Assembly: GCA_001603765.1 (NCBI GenBank) | Contig: LUZV01000122.1 | Span: forward strand, 1-6,253 | DNA: 6,253 nucleotides | DNA from: Anaerolineales bacterium Chloro_02 | Lineage (GTDB): Bacteria > Chloroflexota > Anaerolineae > Anaerolineales > Anaerolineaceae | Direction of reading: 5' to 3' | Shown here: positions 1-4,637 of the stretch, piece by piece | How positions within the stretch are numbered: the stretch's first letter is position 1 | Layout of the letters: each line of letters begins with the position of its first letter | Made by a program: the position numbers and the translations under genes | The notes under the pieces: generated by a model | What the model was told of the DNA's origin: nothing | The model's input: only the letters and a program-made list of their open reading frames with translations | Databases searched by the model: none

Positions 1-39
1 AATTGCTCTAATTATATACCTTTTTGAGGGTAAATCAAG

Positions 40-59
40 TATTTAATCTTTATTAAATA
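40..59. promoter_or_regulatory. Palindromic operator candidate upstream of the toxin-antitoxin pair
   Basis: Two perfect 8-base arms, TATTTAAT (40-47) and ATTAAATA (52-59), are separated by four bases. The site covers the expected -35 position of the promoter whose extended -10 lies at 62-70, so a protein bound here would block transcription. Type II antitoxins commonly repress their own operon, so self-binding by the PanA complex is a reasonable inference, although Panacea itself is not a classical DNA-binding fold. AT-rich palindromes can arise by chance. Confidence 0.5.
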
Positions 60-61
60 TC

Positions 62-70
62 TGTTATACT
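62..70 (+). promoter_or_regulatory. Extended -10 promoter for the PanA-toxin operon
   Basis: The sequence TGTTATACT is an extended -10 (TGn followed by TATACT at 65-70), 36 bases before the preferred start codon at 107. The -35 region 17 bases upstream (TTTAAT, 42-47) is poor, which fits an extended -10 promoter. It lies directly downstream of the palindrome at 40-59. Confidence 0.6.
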
Positions 71-106
71 CTCAGTATCATTGGTATGCTATTGAAAGGA
101 ATCATG

Positions 107-547
107 ATGGCAAACGTTTTTGATGTTGCAGTGTATATATTGAACCGCCATAAGGCTCCAATGTCCGCAATGAAATTAGAAAAATTAGTTTATTACTCTC
201 AAGCTTGGTCATTGGTATGGGATGATGCACCCTTGTTTTCAGAACGCATTGAGGCTTGGGTCAGTGGTCCGGTTGTTCCGGCTCTATTCAATAAACATCG
301 CGGTTTGTTCCAGGTGAATCATTCCCATTTTGAAGAATGTCAATCCGAGGAAGGATTAAATGATGTTCAGAAAGAAACCATAGATATTGTTATGGACCAT
401 TATGGCAAGTACAATGCCCAGGTTCTTTCCGAGCTTACTCACAATGAAAGTCCTTGGAAAGATGCAAGATCCAATTTAGGCCCTGATACGAGAGGCAGTG
501 CACAGATTACTGACGCAGCTATGGGCGATTATTATTCTTCTATTTAG
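107..547 (+). CDS. panA: Panacea-domain (DUF4065/SocA-like) antitoxin
   Basis: This 146-aa cytoplasmic protein is essentially one Panacea domain. Hallmarks are the N-terminal MANVFDVAVYIL helix, MKLEKLVYYSQAW (residues 22-34) and IEAWVSGPVVPALF (48-61), in the order and spacing usual for the family. Known members (PanA, SocA, GepA-type) neutralise partner toxins and pair with many unrelated toxin folds. I chose the ATG at 107 because AAGGA at 96-100 lies six bases upstream; the ATG at 104 is too close to it and the one at 86 has no ribosome binding site. The next gene starts two bases after the stop, the usual antitoxin-first arrangement. The upstream extended -10 and palindrome suggest autoregulation. 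Antitoxin activity is inferred from family and context. The region is clearly richer in AT than the minus-strand genes, suggesting separate acquisition. Confidence 0.88.
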   Translation: MANVFDVAVYILNRHKAPMSAMKLEKLVYYSQAWSLVWDDAPLFSERIEAWVSGPVVPALFNKHRGLFQVNHSHFEECQSEEGLNDVQKETIDIVMDHYGKYNAQVLSELTHNESPWKDARSNLGPDTRGSAQITDAAMGDYYSSI

Positions 548-549
548 TA

Positions 550-1002
550 ATGGCTGCTAAAAATAAAGTTAAGAAAGTTCCCCAACAAAACGTTAGCACA
601 AACAAACGTGTCAAAAGTAATATAGATGAAGGTAAATTGCAGCGACACCACGTTGGAAAACCATCTTGGAGGTTTTCTACCGCGGATAAGGGTGGTGAAT
701 TTTGCTGGCCTGATGATCCAGACCTTTTAATAGATCTCTTGATAAAACTTAGTAATTTTGATTCTATGTCTTGGAATGAAATTGAACGCGGAAAAAGTCA
801 TTATTTGAAGGAAGGTAATCTTTCCCGTTCAGCAATAAAGCGACTTGAAGAGCTTGAAAAAGACGATTTTATAGAGTCTCTCTATTCATTCCGACTTAGT
901 GGAATTAAAAGGGTTATTGGGATTAGATACAATGATCATGTCAACCTTTTATGGTACGACCCTGAACACAGAGTCTGTGTATCAGAATTAAAACATACAT
1001 AG
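550..1002 (+). CDS. Probable toxin partner of PanA, RelE-like C-terminal fold suspected
   Basis: I cannot name a family with certainty for this 150-aa protein. Residues 1-35 form a Lys/Arg-rich, probably disordered tail. Residues 55-107 look helical and include MSWNEIERG (73-81) and a charged helix SAIKRLEELEK. Residues 110-146 look like successive beta strands: YSFRLSG, then RVIGIR, then VNLLWYDPEH. A helix-helix-sheet layout with Arg-rich strands and a terminal His-containing strand resembles RelE/ParE-type ribonuclease toxins, but this is a fold guess and no catalytic set is proven. Its position two bases after a Panacea antitoxin stop codon is the best functional clue. The gene has no separate promoter and is probably translated by coupling. 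Alternatives are another PanT toxin class or an effector that is not a nuclease. Confidence 0.65.
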   Translation: MAAKNKVKKVPQQNVSTNKRVKSNIDEGKLQRHHVGKPSWRFSTADKGGEFCWPDDPDLLIDLLIKLSNFDSMSWNEIERGKSHYLKEGNLSRSAIKRLEELEKDDFIESLYSFRLSGIKRVIGIRYNDHVNLLWYDPEHRVCVSELKHT

Positions 1003-1015
1003 GCTTTCACAATAC

Positions 1016-1231
1016 TCATCCTTCTTTAGTAAAAAGCTGTGCAAGTTTCTTTTCACTGATCGACCAGTGAAATTCTTGCCCACAATCAGTACACACTCCG
1101 CGCATCACTGTAATAGCTATCCCATTGACAACTAACCAATCCTGAGAAAGCACCTTTTGAATGTTACCAACTACCCGACCACACTTCTGGCACTCAATAA
1201 TCACTTCAACATCAGCAGATTCATCAACCAT
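1016..1231 (-). CDS. Small zinc-ribbon protein, last gene of the minus-strand run
   Basis: This 71-aa protein has two CxxC knuckles, ECQKCG (C14, C17) and VCTDCG (C47, C50), separated by 29 residues. This is the spacing of a two-knuckle zinc ribbon; the tail EFHWSISEKKLAQLF is probably a helix. Zinc ribbons of this size in phage-like elements usually bind nucleic acid or act as protein adaptors, but the exact role is unknown. The start at 1231 is preferred over the longer frame to 1309 because AGAAGGA lies five bases upstream and the ATG overlaps the end of the preceding gene by eight bases, indicating translational coupling. It converges with the plus-strand toxin gene, leaving 13 bases between the stop codons. 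I see no clear intrinsic terminator in that gap. Confidence 0.72.
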   Translation of the reverse strand: MVDESADVEVIIECQKCGRVVGNIQKVLSQDWLVVNGIAITVMRGVCTDCGQEFHWSISEKKLAQLFTKEG

Positions 1232-1433
1232 TTGTTTCCTTCTCTGACCGACAAACCTCATAGCGCGGACCGTCAGCCCATCCGAGCCGCGCACACTCCC
1301 GCCTGGCAACGTGCAAACAGCCTTTCACGCTCGGACCTGATACCGAGAAACTTTCACCAGTTTGTTCATTATGAACGCGGTAACATTTCATTATGCCTAA
1401 CCGGATAAGGATGCTGCTTAGTATGCGATTCAT
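1224..1433 (-). CDS. Hypothetical small protein
   Basis: I do not recognise this 69-aa basic protein. Residues 1-14 are hydrophobic and basic (MNRILSSILIRLGI). The rest includes CYRVHNEQTGESFSVSG, a helix-like stretch around CLHVARRECARLGW and a final YEVCR. The four cysteines (17, 39, 47 and 60) are not in CxxC pairs, so there is no obvious zinc knuckle. The ATG at 1433 follows the nuclease stop codon by three bases and has AGGAGAG just upstream, inside the end of the nuclease gene. The internal ATG at 1391 has a weaker upstream sequence. The 3' end overlaps the next start by eight bases, which supports the frame as a real member of the operon. The location suggests an accessory role in a phage-like element. 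Confidence 0.6.
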   Translation of the reverse strand: MNRILSSILIRLGIMKCYRVHNEQTGESFSVSGPSVKGCLHVARRECARLGWADGPRYEVCRSEKETNG

Positions 1434-1436
1434 TTC

Positions 1437-1769
1437 TCACTCTCCTAACTCCACTCCTAAAACTTCCGCTGCTTTGTTGATCGCCAGGTTGATCCGATCT
1501 TCCGTGAACCGGTATACATCCCAACCCAACGCGGTCGCGGCGTTGTATTTCTCACAGTCCTCACCAAACCCATTCGCCCGGTTATGCCGCCCCTGCACCC
1601 ATCGCCCCCCTTCGATTTCAATCGCGAACGGCCGCGGTTTATGCATTGGCCAGGCAAAATCAAACCGCCAGCGCCGGGGCTTTGCGAAGGTATATTCCCT
1701 CACAGGTTCCGGAATTCCCAATGCCTTCAGCTGGAAGGCAAACAGCTCCTCGAGCTGGCTATTTCCCAT
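1437..1769 (-). CDS. PD-(D/E)XK (VSR/DUF559-like) endonuclease
   Basis: This 110-aa single-domain protein has the layout of small restriction-endonuclease-fold nucleases. An N-terminal helix (LEELFAFQLKALGI) carries acidic residues; RWRFDFAWP gives D37; AIEIEGG gives E51 and E53, the E-x-E variant of the metal-binding motif. These are followed by GRHNRANGFGEDCEKYN and a last strand GWDVYRFT. The segment from GRW to EKYN, with its His and Arg residues, is typical of phage and genomic-island nucleases related to VSR/DUF559. A metal-dependent DNA-cutting role is inferred from the family; the substrate (mismatch, branched DNA or unmodified DNA) cannot be read from the sequence. The start overlaps the upstream DUF1660-like gene by 11 bases, implying coupled translation. 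Two genes upstream is a PolX-like nucleotidyltransferase, suggesting a DNA processing module. Confidence 0.8.
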   Translation of the reverse strand: MGNSQLEELFAFQLKALGIPEPVREYTFAKPRRWRFDFAWPMHKPRPFAIEIEGGRWVQGRHNRANGFGEDCEKYNAATALGWDVYRFTEDRINLAINKAAEVLGVELGE

Positions 1770-1947
1770 TATTCCCCCGCCTCAGATACGCGGGAGAGCC
1801 ATAGCTCTCAAGGTGCCAATTTGTTTCCATGCCGCATCTCTGGCACCAATCCCAGCGTTCAACAAAGTGGTCATGCTCAATCCGCTTGATCCGCAGCTTA
1901 TGCCCGAACCATTTACACATCAACTGCCTGAACTTTGTTCTCAGCAT
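1759..1947 (-). CDS. DUF1660-like small prophage zinc protein
   Basis: This 62-aa basic protein contains CKWFGHKL (C11, H16) and, after about 18 residues, WCQRCG (C35, C38). The C-x4-H ... C-x2-C set, with the KLFGH-type motif near the N terminus, resembles the DUF1660 family found in prophages, whose function is unknown. One zinc ion is probably bound. There are two possible starts. An ATG at 1947 has AGAGGA ten bases upstream; a TTG at 1953 overlaps the TGA of the PolX-like gene and is only four bases from the same Shine-Dalgarno sequence. I favour the ATG. The 3' end overlaps the nuclease start by 11 bases. Family assignment rests on the motif only. Confidence 0.7.
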   Translation of the reverse strand: MLRTKFRQLMCKWFGHKLRIKRIEHDHFVERWDWCQRCGMETNWHLESYGSPAYLRRGNNGK

Positions 1948-1949
1948 TT

Positions 1950-2492
1950 TCAATTTGTCCTCTCAATCGGATCCAGCCAGCTCACGCCCAGGTGAGCAAA
2001 AACGTCTTCTTCCTCCGGCGTCTCCAATGCTTCATCGCCATCCCACAGCCGGCCATCTTTGAAACGCAGGTGGTCCGGACAAAGTCCACCCTGGGAGCGT
2101 TTAGTCATCATGCGCCGCGAAAACCCTGCCGGTCCTGTCCTGATCATGTAAATACAGCCCCATTTATCGGGTGTGGTCATAAACAGGTCAACTTGCAGCC
2201 CGGCAAACCCGAATTGGGCGTACCACTCACCCCTTTTCGAAAACTGCCGCGCTAATTCAACAAGCCTGGCTATAATCCTCGATGTCTGGTATTCCAGGTT
2301 TCCCAGCAGGTCTGTGGTTGGTTTGGGGATCGCCACAAGCTCGATGTCTCCAACCTCCGGCTTTCTCCGCCTGATCGACCCGGCAATCTCTATCCGTTCA
2401 CACGCCGGCTCCAGCAGCTCCCTTAGCGTTTGCGCGAACATCAAAGCGTCTTGCAGGGGCACTTTCTTTTTTATGACCTTTTCAGTTTCCAT
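1950..2492 (-). CDS. Minimal PolX-type (DNA polymerase beta family) nucleotidyltransferase
   Basis: This 180-aa protein keeps the palm and thumb of family X DNA polymerases. AGSIRRRKPEVGDIELVAIP (residues 37-56) contains the GS motif (G38, S39) and the first two metal-binding acids, D49 and E51; LQVDLF gives the third, D102. Next come TGPAGFSRRM, a dNTP-site and thumb-like segment, and a C-terminal PEEEDVFAHLGVSWLDP that matches the end of PolX thumbs. Typical bacterial PolX exceeds 500 residues with an 8-kDa domain, helix-hairpin-helix motifs and a PHP exonuclease; all are absent. It is probably a template-poor or gap-filling transferase, but it could be an unrelated nucleotidyltransferase role. 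The start ATG overlaps the XRE stop as TGATG, with GAGGAG eight bases upstream; a GTG three bases earlier is possible. Confidence 0.82.
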   Translation of the reverse strand: METEKVIKKKVPLQDALMFAQTLRELLEPACERIEIAGSIRRRKPEVGDIELVAIPKPTTDLLGNLEYQTSRIIARLVELARQFSKRGEWYAQFGFAGLQVDLFMTTPDKWGCIYMIRTGPAGFSRRMMTKRSQGGLCPDHLRFKDGRLWDGDEALETPEEEDVFAHLGVSWLDPIERTN

Positions 2493-2710
2493 CACGCGCT
2501 CTCCTCAATCCCTGCCATCGTCATCTCAATAAAATTCATCAGCATCACCTGATAACGTGGGCTCAAAATCTCCTCTGCCTGCTCCCAGCGGCTGATCGTC
2601 GCGTGCTGGCATCCAATCACTTCCGCCAACTCCTCCTGCGTCAAACCAGCCGCTACCCGCGCTTTTCGCAAACTGACCCCTTCCAGTTTTCCCGCGACGA
2701 CCGATACCAC
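2492..2710 (-). CDS. XRE (Cro/CI-type) helix-turn-helix regulator
   Basis: This is a one-domain DNA-binding protein. LRKARVAAGLTQEELAEVIG followed by CQHATISRWEQ is a canonical Cro/CI five-helix HTH (about residues 14-44), ending in a short hydrophobic helix (YQVMLMNFIEMTMAGIEE) that may dimerise. It most likely regulates the element's own promoters; the palindromes at 5121-5144 and 3755-3895 are possible targets, but no direct link is visible. The start is uncertain. The GTG at 2710 gives 72 aa. A TTG at 2671 has AAGGGG five bases upstream and would begin right at the HTH. The frame is also open further upstream, back to a TAG at 2777-2779 that ends the Cys-rich microgene. The stop overlaps the PolX-like start by one base. 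Confidence 0.85.
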   Translation of the reverse strand: MVSVVAGKLEGVSLRKARVAAGLTQEELAEVIGCQHATISRWEQAEEILSPRYQVMLMNFIEMTMAGIEESA

Positions 2711-2776
2711 CTGCGCTACTTCCCGCTCATCTCCAGCCTCCCAACCGCCGCAGCTCTCAAACTGAAACCGCCATTC
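2711..2776 (-). other. In-frame continuation between an amber stop and the XRE gene
   Basis: After the TAG at 2777-2779 the same frame continues without a stop into the XRE gene. It encodes EWRFQFESCGGWEAGDER and then EVAQ. The SCGGWE element preceded by a Trp looks like the missing C-terminal half of a small phage zinc protein of the C-x2-C ... C ... W ... CG type, whose first half lies at 2780-2884. Seen directly: the open frame and the stop. Inferred: one original gene, perhaps a zinc-XRE fusion, interrupted by a nonsense mutation, a sequencing error or programmed readthrough. Confidence 0.45.
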
Positions 2777-2884
2777 CTACGGCGCCTTCTCCTCTCGCGG
2801 AAAGGCTCCGCAGATCCCAACCGATCCGTCCTTTTTCGACCTTTTCCAATGCTGGCAATTCAAACACGCCCGCTCCTCACTCAT
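2777..2884 (-). CDS. Cys-rich microprotein, possibly truncated by an amber stop
   Basis: This is a 35-aa open frame. It contains CLNCQHW (C7, C10) and GICGAF (C24), the first three ligands of a small phage zinc protein. A fourth Cys would lie beyond the TAG, in SCGGWE of the continuing frame. The start is well supported: GGAGG lies about six bases upstream of the ATG, and the ATG overlaps the previous gene's TGA (ATGAGTGA, eight bases). As it stands the product lacks the fourth ligand and may not fold as a stable zinc site. It may bind nucleic acid or proteins, but the function is unknown. The Shine-Dalgarno sequence and operon overlap argue that it is translated. Confidence 0.55.
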   Translation of the reverse strand: MSEERACLNCQHWKRSKKDGSVGICGAFPREEKAP

Positions 2885-3011
2885 CCTTGTCCTCCTCATT
2901 CAGCGCCTTGAGCCCAAAAAACACCCCAACCACGAATGCAAGGAGAAGCCAGCCAAAACAGCAACTCATCCCTGCACGCAAAAGCGAGTCAAACGCGTCC
3001 GTTATACCCAT
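2877..3011 (-). CDS. Small single-pass membrane protein
   Basis: This 44-aa frame has an N-terminal amphipathic segment (MGITDAFDSLLRAG). One strongly hydrophobic helix follows (about residues 16-34, CCFGWLLLAFVVGVFFG), and the tail is highly charged (LKALNEEDKDE). It probably inserts in the inner membrane. It starts within the end of the 108-aa gene (eight to ten bases of overlap around ATGGGTATAA), and its stop overlaps the next start, so it fits the coupled operon. A purine-rich GGAGGAAGGG lies 11 or more bases upstream, further than ideal. Phage elements often carry such microproteins (holin-like, superinfection exclusion, host inhibition); nothing here separates these possibilities. Confidence 0.55.
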   Translation of the reverse strand: MGITDAFDSLLRAGMSCCFGWLLLAFVVGVFFGLKALNEEDKDE

Positions 3012-3328
3012 AACCTCAGCTGCCCTTCCTCCGCCCGCTTTTTCCAGGCGTCACTCCCGAAAGGGTGATCCGCAATCCTCAACCCTTCCTCAACCTTGCG
3101 CAAAATTAATTCCGCAAACGGCTTTCGCTGGATCCGATTCCCAAAAATGAATTTTCCTTCCCACCCCAGCGCCAACGCCACTTGGATCATGCTTAGCTTG
3201 CCTGTCTTCTCGATCTGTGCCAGATGCTGGCCTAAATTCGCTGCAAATCCCTGAACACCATTGTGGATACCCACTTCAGCACAGGCTTCCAGAATCGCCT
3301 GGATAATCACATCATCCCGCTTCTTCAC
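3002..3328 (-). CDS. Hypothetical 108-aa protein after the initiator-like gene
   Basis: I do not recognise a family. The protein appears mostly alpha-helical: DDVIIQAILEACAEVGI, then a Gly/Gln-containing middle (HNGVQGFAANLGQHLAQIEKTG), then MIQVALALGWEGKF and LILRKVEEGLRIADHPFG, with a basic, charged C terminus. There are no Cys pairs, signal peptide or membrane segment. The GTG start at 3328 has AGAGG six bases upstream and overlaps the end of the initiator-like gene by 17 bases, so the pair is probably co-translated. A position directly after an initiator is that of lambda P or DnaC-type helicase loaders. However, at 108 aa and without a Walker motif it cannot be an AAA+ loader. A small helicase-recruiting or accessory replication protein is only a contextual guess. 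Confidence 0.65.
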   Translation of the reverse strand: MKKRDDVIIQAILEACAEVGIHNGVQGFAANLGQHLAQIEKTGKLSMIQVALALGWEGKFIFGNRIQRKPFAELILRKVEEGLRIADHPFGSDAWKKRAEEGQLRLWV

Positions 3329-4214
3329 GTTTCACCTCTTTTTGCTGCCGATAAAATTGCCGGAATTTCTCGCGCTCCAGATCTTGCTTCTCCTGCGCGC
3401 TCAATGCTCGGATGTTGTTTCTTAGCCGATAAACAAACACGCCTGCCCCTTCACCGTCCTCAATCACCCGATCCGCCAGGGCTGTCACCTGCTCAGCCGT
3501 CCACTTCCCGCTTCGGATTACCGCCGCCACCTGGCTGTACACTGGCGCGAAAACCCCCAGCCGTTCCAGTTTCCCCTCCAGGTTACTCCCGATCACATCA
3601 TGCCAGCCGTTGTTTGAGGCTGTCTCAACCCCCTCCGTGGACGGCGTCTTTCTTGCCCCCTCCGCCTGTTTTTCTACCCCCTCCGTGGACGGCGTCTTTC
3701 TTGCCCCCTCCGTGGAGGGGGGCAGGGGGGTGGGCTCAACTTCACCACCTCTCTTGTCCAGATTTCTGGACACCTGTCCAGATTTTCGGACAACTTCGCC
3801 GCTTAAAGAATGATTATTAACTTCAGGAGGAAGGTTATTAAAGTCTTTTAATTCTTTAACTTCCTCCTTAATAGACGAGTCCAGATATCTGGACAAGTTA
3901 TCCACAGTGTTATCCACAGCCTTTTCCGCGTCAGCACCTCCGCAAAACTCCACGGTCAGCCAGGAATAGTGAGCAGAGTTGAACAGCAGCCAACCCCGAT
4001 CTCTCAATATTCCCAGGTGCCCATATATCGTGGAACGGCTTTTACCTGTCACCTCCATGATCTCTCTTACCGTCACCTGATCCATTCGCTCTTTCCCCCA
4101 AGCCAAACCCCGCAGCTGCACATACGTCCGGAATACCCCATCAGGGAGTTCTGCGTCATACGCAGGACCCGCAGGCACATTCACATATTTGGGGGGTAAT
4201 ACCGATTTAGCCAC
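3312..4214 (-). CDS. Winged-helix replication-initiator-like protein
   Basis: About 300 aa in three parts. An N-terminal winged helix (about residues 20-90) includes GVFRTYVQLRGLAWG, VTVREIMEVTGKSRSTIYG as the HTH, and a wing ending HYSWLTVEF. A long, charged, low-complexity linker (about 95-205) holds a 16-aa tandem repeat. A C-terminal helical domain (LERLGVFAPVYSQVAAVI ... GVFVYRLRNNI) resembles the DnaD-like ends of phage replication proteins. The linker-coding DNA contains iterons, an AT-rich stretch and two DnaA boxes, as expected if the protein binds an origin in its own gene. The initiator role is inference; a plain transcription regulator is the alternative. A GTG at 4226 abuts the upstream stop but lacks a ribosome site; the GTG at 4214 has AGGTGGGGG just before it and is preferred. 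Confidence 0.72.
   Translation of the reverse strand: MAKSVLPPKYVNVPAGPAYDAELPDGVFRTYVQLRGLAWGKERMDQVTVREIMEVTGKSRSTIYGHLGILRDRGWLLFNSAHYSWLTVEFCGGADAEKAVDNTVDNLSRYLDSSIKEEVKELKDFNNLPPEVNNHSLSGEVVRKSGQVSRNLDKRGGEVEPTPLPPSTEGARKTPSTEGVEKQAEGARKTPSTEGVETASNNGWHDVIGSNLEGKLERLGVFAPVYSQVAAVIRSGKWTAEQVTALADRVIEDGEGAGVFVYRLRNNIRALSAQEKQDLEREKFRQFYRQQKEVKREEAG
3628..3723. repeat. 48-bp tandem repeat with a G/C-rich palindrome, in the initiator linker
   Basis: Two copies of a 48-base unit begin at 3628 and 3676; their first 37 bases are identical. The second runs into a perfect palindrome, CCCCCTCC (3704-3711), two bases, then GGAGGGGG (3714-3721). On the minus strand the unit codes for 16 residues (EGARKTPSTEGVEKQA and EGARKTPSTEGVETAS), so its expansion keeps the frame. 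PSTEG recurs within each unit. Confidence 0.85.
3755..3772. repeat. Palindromic iteron A
   Basis: TGTCCAGATTTCTGGACA is made of two perfect 8-base arms (TGTCCAGA and TCTGGACA) around TT. It starts exactly 20 bases before iteron B, about two helical turns, so proteins on A and B would sit on the same face of the DNA. Confidence 0.8.
3775..3792. repeat. Palindromic iteron B
   Basis: TGTCCAGATTTTCGGACA shares 16 of 18 bases with iteron A; both differences are in the right arm. In the overlapping gene it is read in a different frame (RKSGQ) from copies A (SRNLD) and C (SRYLD). The conserved feature is therefore the DNA and not the peptide. Confidence 0.75.
3825..3868. repeat. Inverted repeat within the AT-rich segment
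   Basis: AGGAGGAAG (3825-3833) is exactly complementary to CTTCCTCCT (3860-3868), with an AT-rich interior that holds TTAAAG and CTTTAA as a second, inner pair. It could extrude as a cruciform or form a hairpin when the origin region unwinds. Coding constraint alone would not be expected to produce the match, but one inverted repeat is weak evidence. Confidence 0.5.
3878..3895. repeat. Palindromic iteron C
   Basis: AGTCCAGATATCTGGACA contains a perfect 16-base palindrome (GTCCAGAT then ATCTGGAC). It lies on the far side of the AT-rich segment from copies A and B and two bases before the first DnaA box, so the iterons bracket the putative unwinding region. Confidence 0.8.
3898..3918 (+). promoter_or_regulatory. 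Two perfect DnaA boxes
   Basis: TTATCCACA occurs at 3898-3906 and again at 3910-3918, twelve bases apart and in the same orientation. This is the strict high-affinity DnaA site. One perfect copy is unlikely by chance in a window this size and two in 21 bases much more so, although the reading frame (VDNTVDNL on the minus strand) contains a small peptide repeat that could contribute. Confidence 0.7.
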
Positions 4215-4226
4215 ATCAACCCCCAC

Positions 4227-4589
4227 CTATATGTAGAATAATTCGAGTTGCGTCTGCTCGCCAAACTGATCCACAGCCGCCCGGTCCATTGCCCGCATCG
4301 TCTCCGCCATGTCCAGTATCTTGGCCTTATACTCTCGCCTCTTAAAATCGTCATACTCCCGCATCGTTGCGGCCACGTAATAACCCCCGTACGGCGTTGA
4401 ACATATCAGATAACCCATCTTCCGCAACCGCGTCACGAGATTGCGCATTGCCCTGTCTCCCAGCCCGTAGCCCTTGGCATTCATCTGCTTAACCAGCGAT
4501 TCTCGCCGGATTGGATTCTCTTCTCTGTGCCCCTTGATCAAATCAAAAAGGACACTCTCTTGCGTTTTTACTGCTGGTATGATCTCCAT
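4227..4589 (-). CDS. Phage-type winged-helix DNA-binding protein
   Basis: This 120-aa protein has an N-terminal winged helix. PIRRESLVKQMNAKGYGLGDRAMRNLVTRLRKMGYLI gives helix-turn-recognition helix, and CSTPYGGYYVA forms the wing. A charged coiled-coil-like helix follows (REYDDFKRREYKAKILDMAETMRAMDRAA), probably for dimerisation, then an acidic end. The pattern of RAMRNLVTRLR followed by I-C-S/T ... GGYYVA is common in small phage regulators. It probably controls the element's early genes or assists replication. The ATG at 4589 is chosen over the TTG at 4646 because AGGAG sits five bases upstream, and the 19 extra residues would lie across a hairpin region. Its TAG is immediately followed by the possible GTG of the initiator-like gene. 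Confidence 0.72.
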   Translation of the reverse strand: MEIIPAVKTQESVLFDLIKGHREENPIRRESLVKQMNAKGYGLGDRAMRNLVTRLRKMGYLICSTPYGGYYVAATMREYDDFKRREYKAKILDMAETMRAMDRAAVDQFGEQTQLELFYI

Positions 4590-4637
4590 TTCAACTCCTA
4601 AGGTATAATATGGATGTCCTTCAAGACACCCGTAAAT

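Larger units (their letters stand above)
3755..3918. other. Candidate replication origin embedded in the initiator-like gene
   Basis: In 164 bases there are three near-identical 18-bp palindromic sites (3755-3772, 3775-3792, 3878-3895), an AT-rich segment of about 30% GC (3801-3877) within much more GC-rich coding sequence, a 9-bp inverted repeat inside it, and two perfect DnaA boxes (3898-3906, 3910-3918). Origins of theta-replicating plasmids and of lambda-like phages use this set of iterons, unwinding element and DnaA boxes, and lambda keeps its origin inside gene O. Function is inferred. The sites are seen directly. Confidence 0.62.

Noticed and set aside
1003..1060. Bidirectional terminator between the convergent genes
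   Set aside because: Only a 5-base GCTTT/AAAGC match with a long loop is visible, which is too weak to call.
1393..1995. 200-codon plus-strand open frame
   Set aside because: It lies opposite three well-supported minus-strand genes with domain motifs and coupled overlaps; its translation is low-complexity and family-less.
2777..2779. TAG reassigned to an amino acid in this element
   Set aside because: At least six other genes here end sensibly at TAG (for example at 547, 1002, 4227, 4653 and 5361), so general amber reassignment does not fit.
3262..3270. Additional DnaA box on the minus strand
   Set aside because: It has one mismatch; about one such match is expected by chance in a window of this size.
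3263..3820. 185-codon plus-strand open frame
   Set aside because: It is antisense to the initiator-like gene; the Pro-rich translation comes from the 48-bp repeat read backwards.
4310..4325. Fourth iteron (GTCCAGTATCTTGG-like)
   Set aside because: It matches only part of the consensus and is not palindromic.
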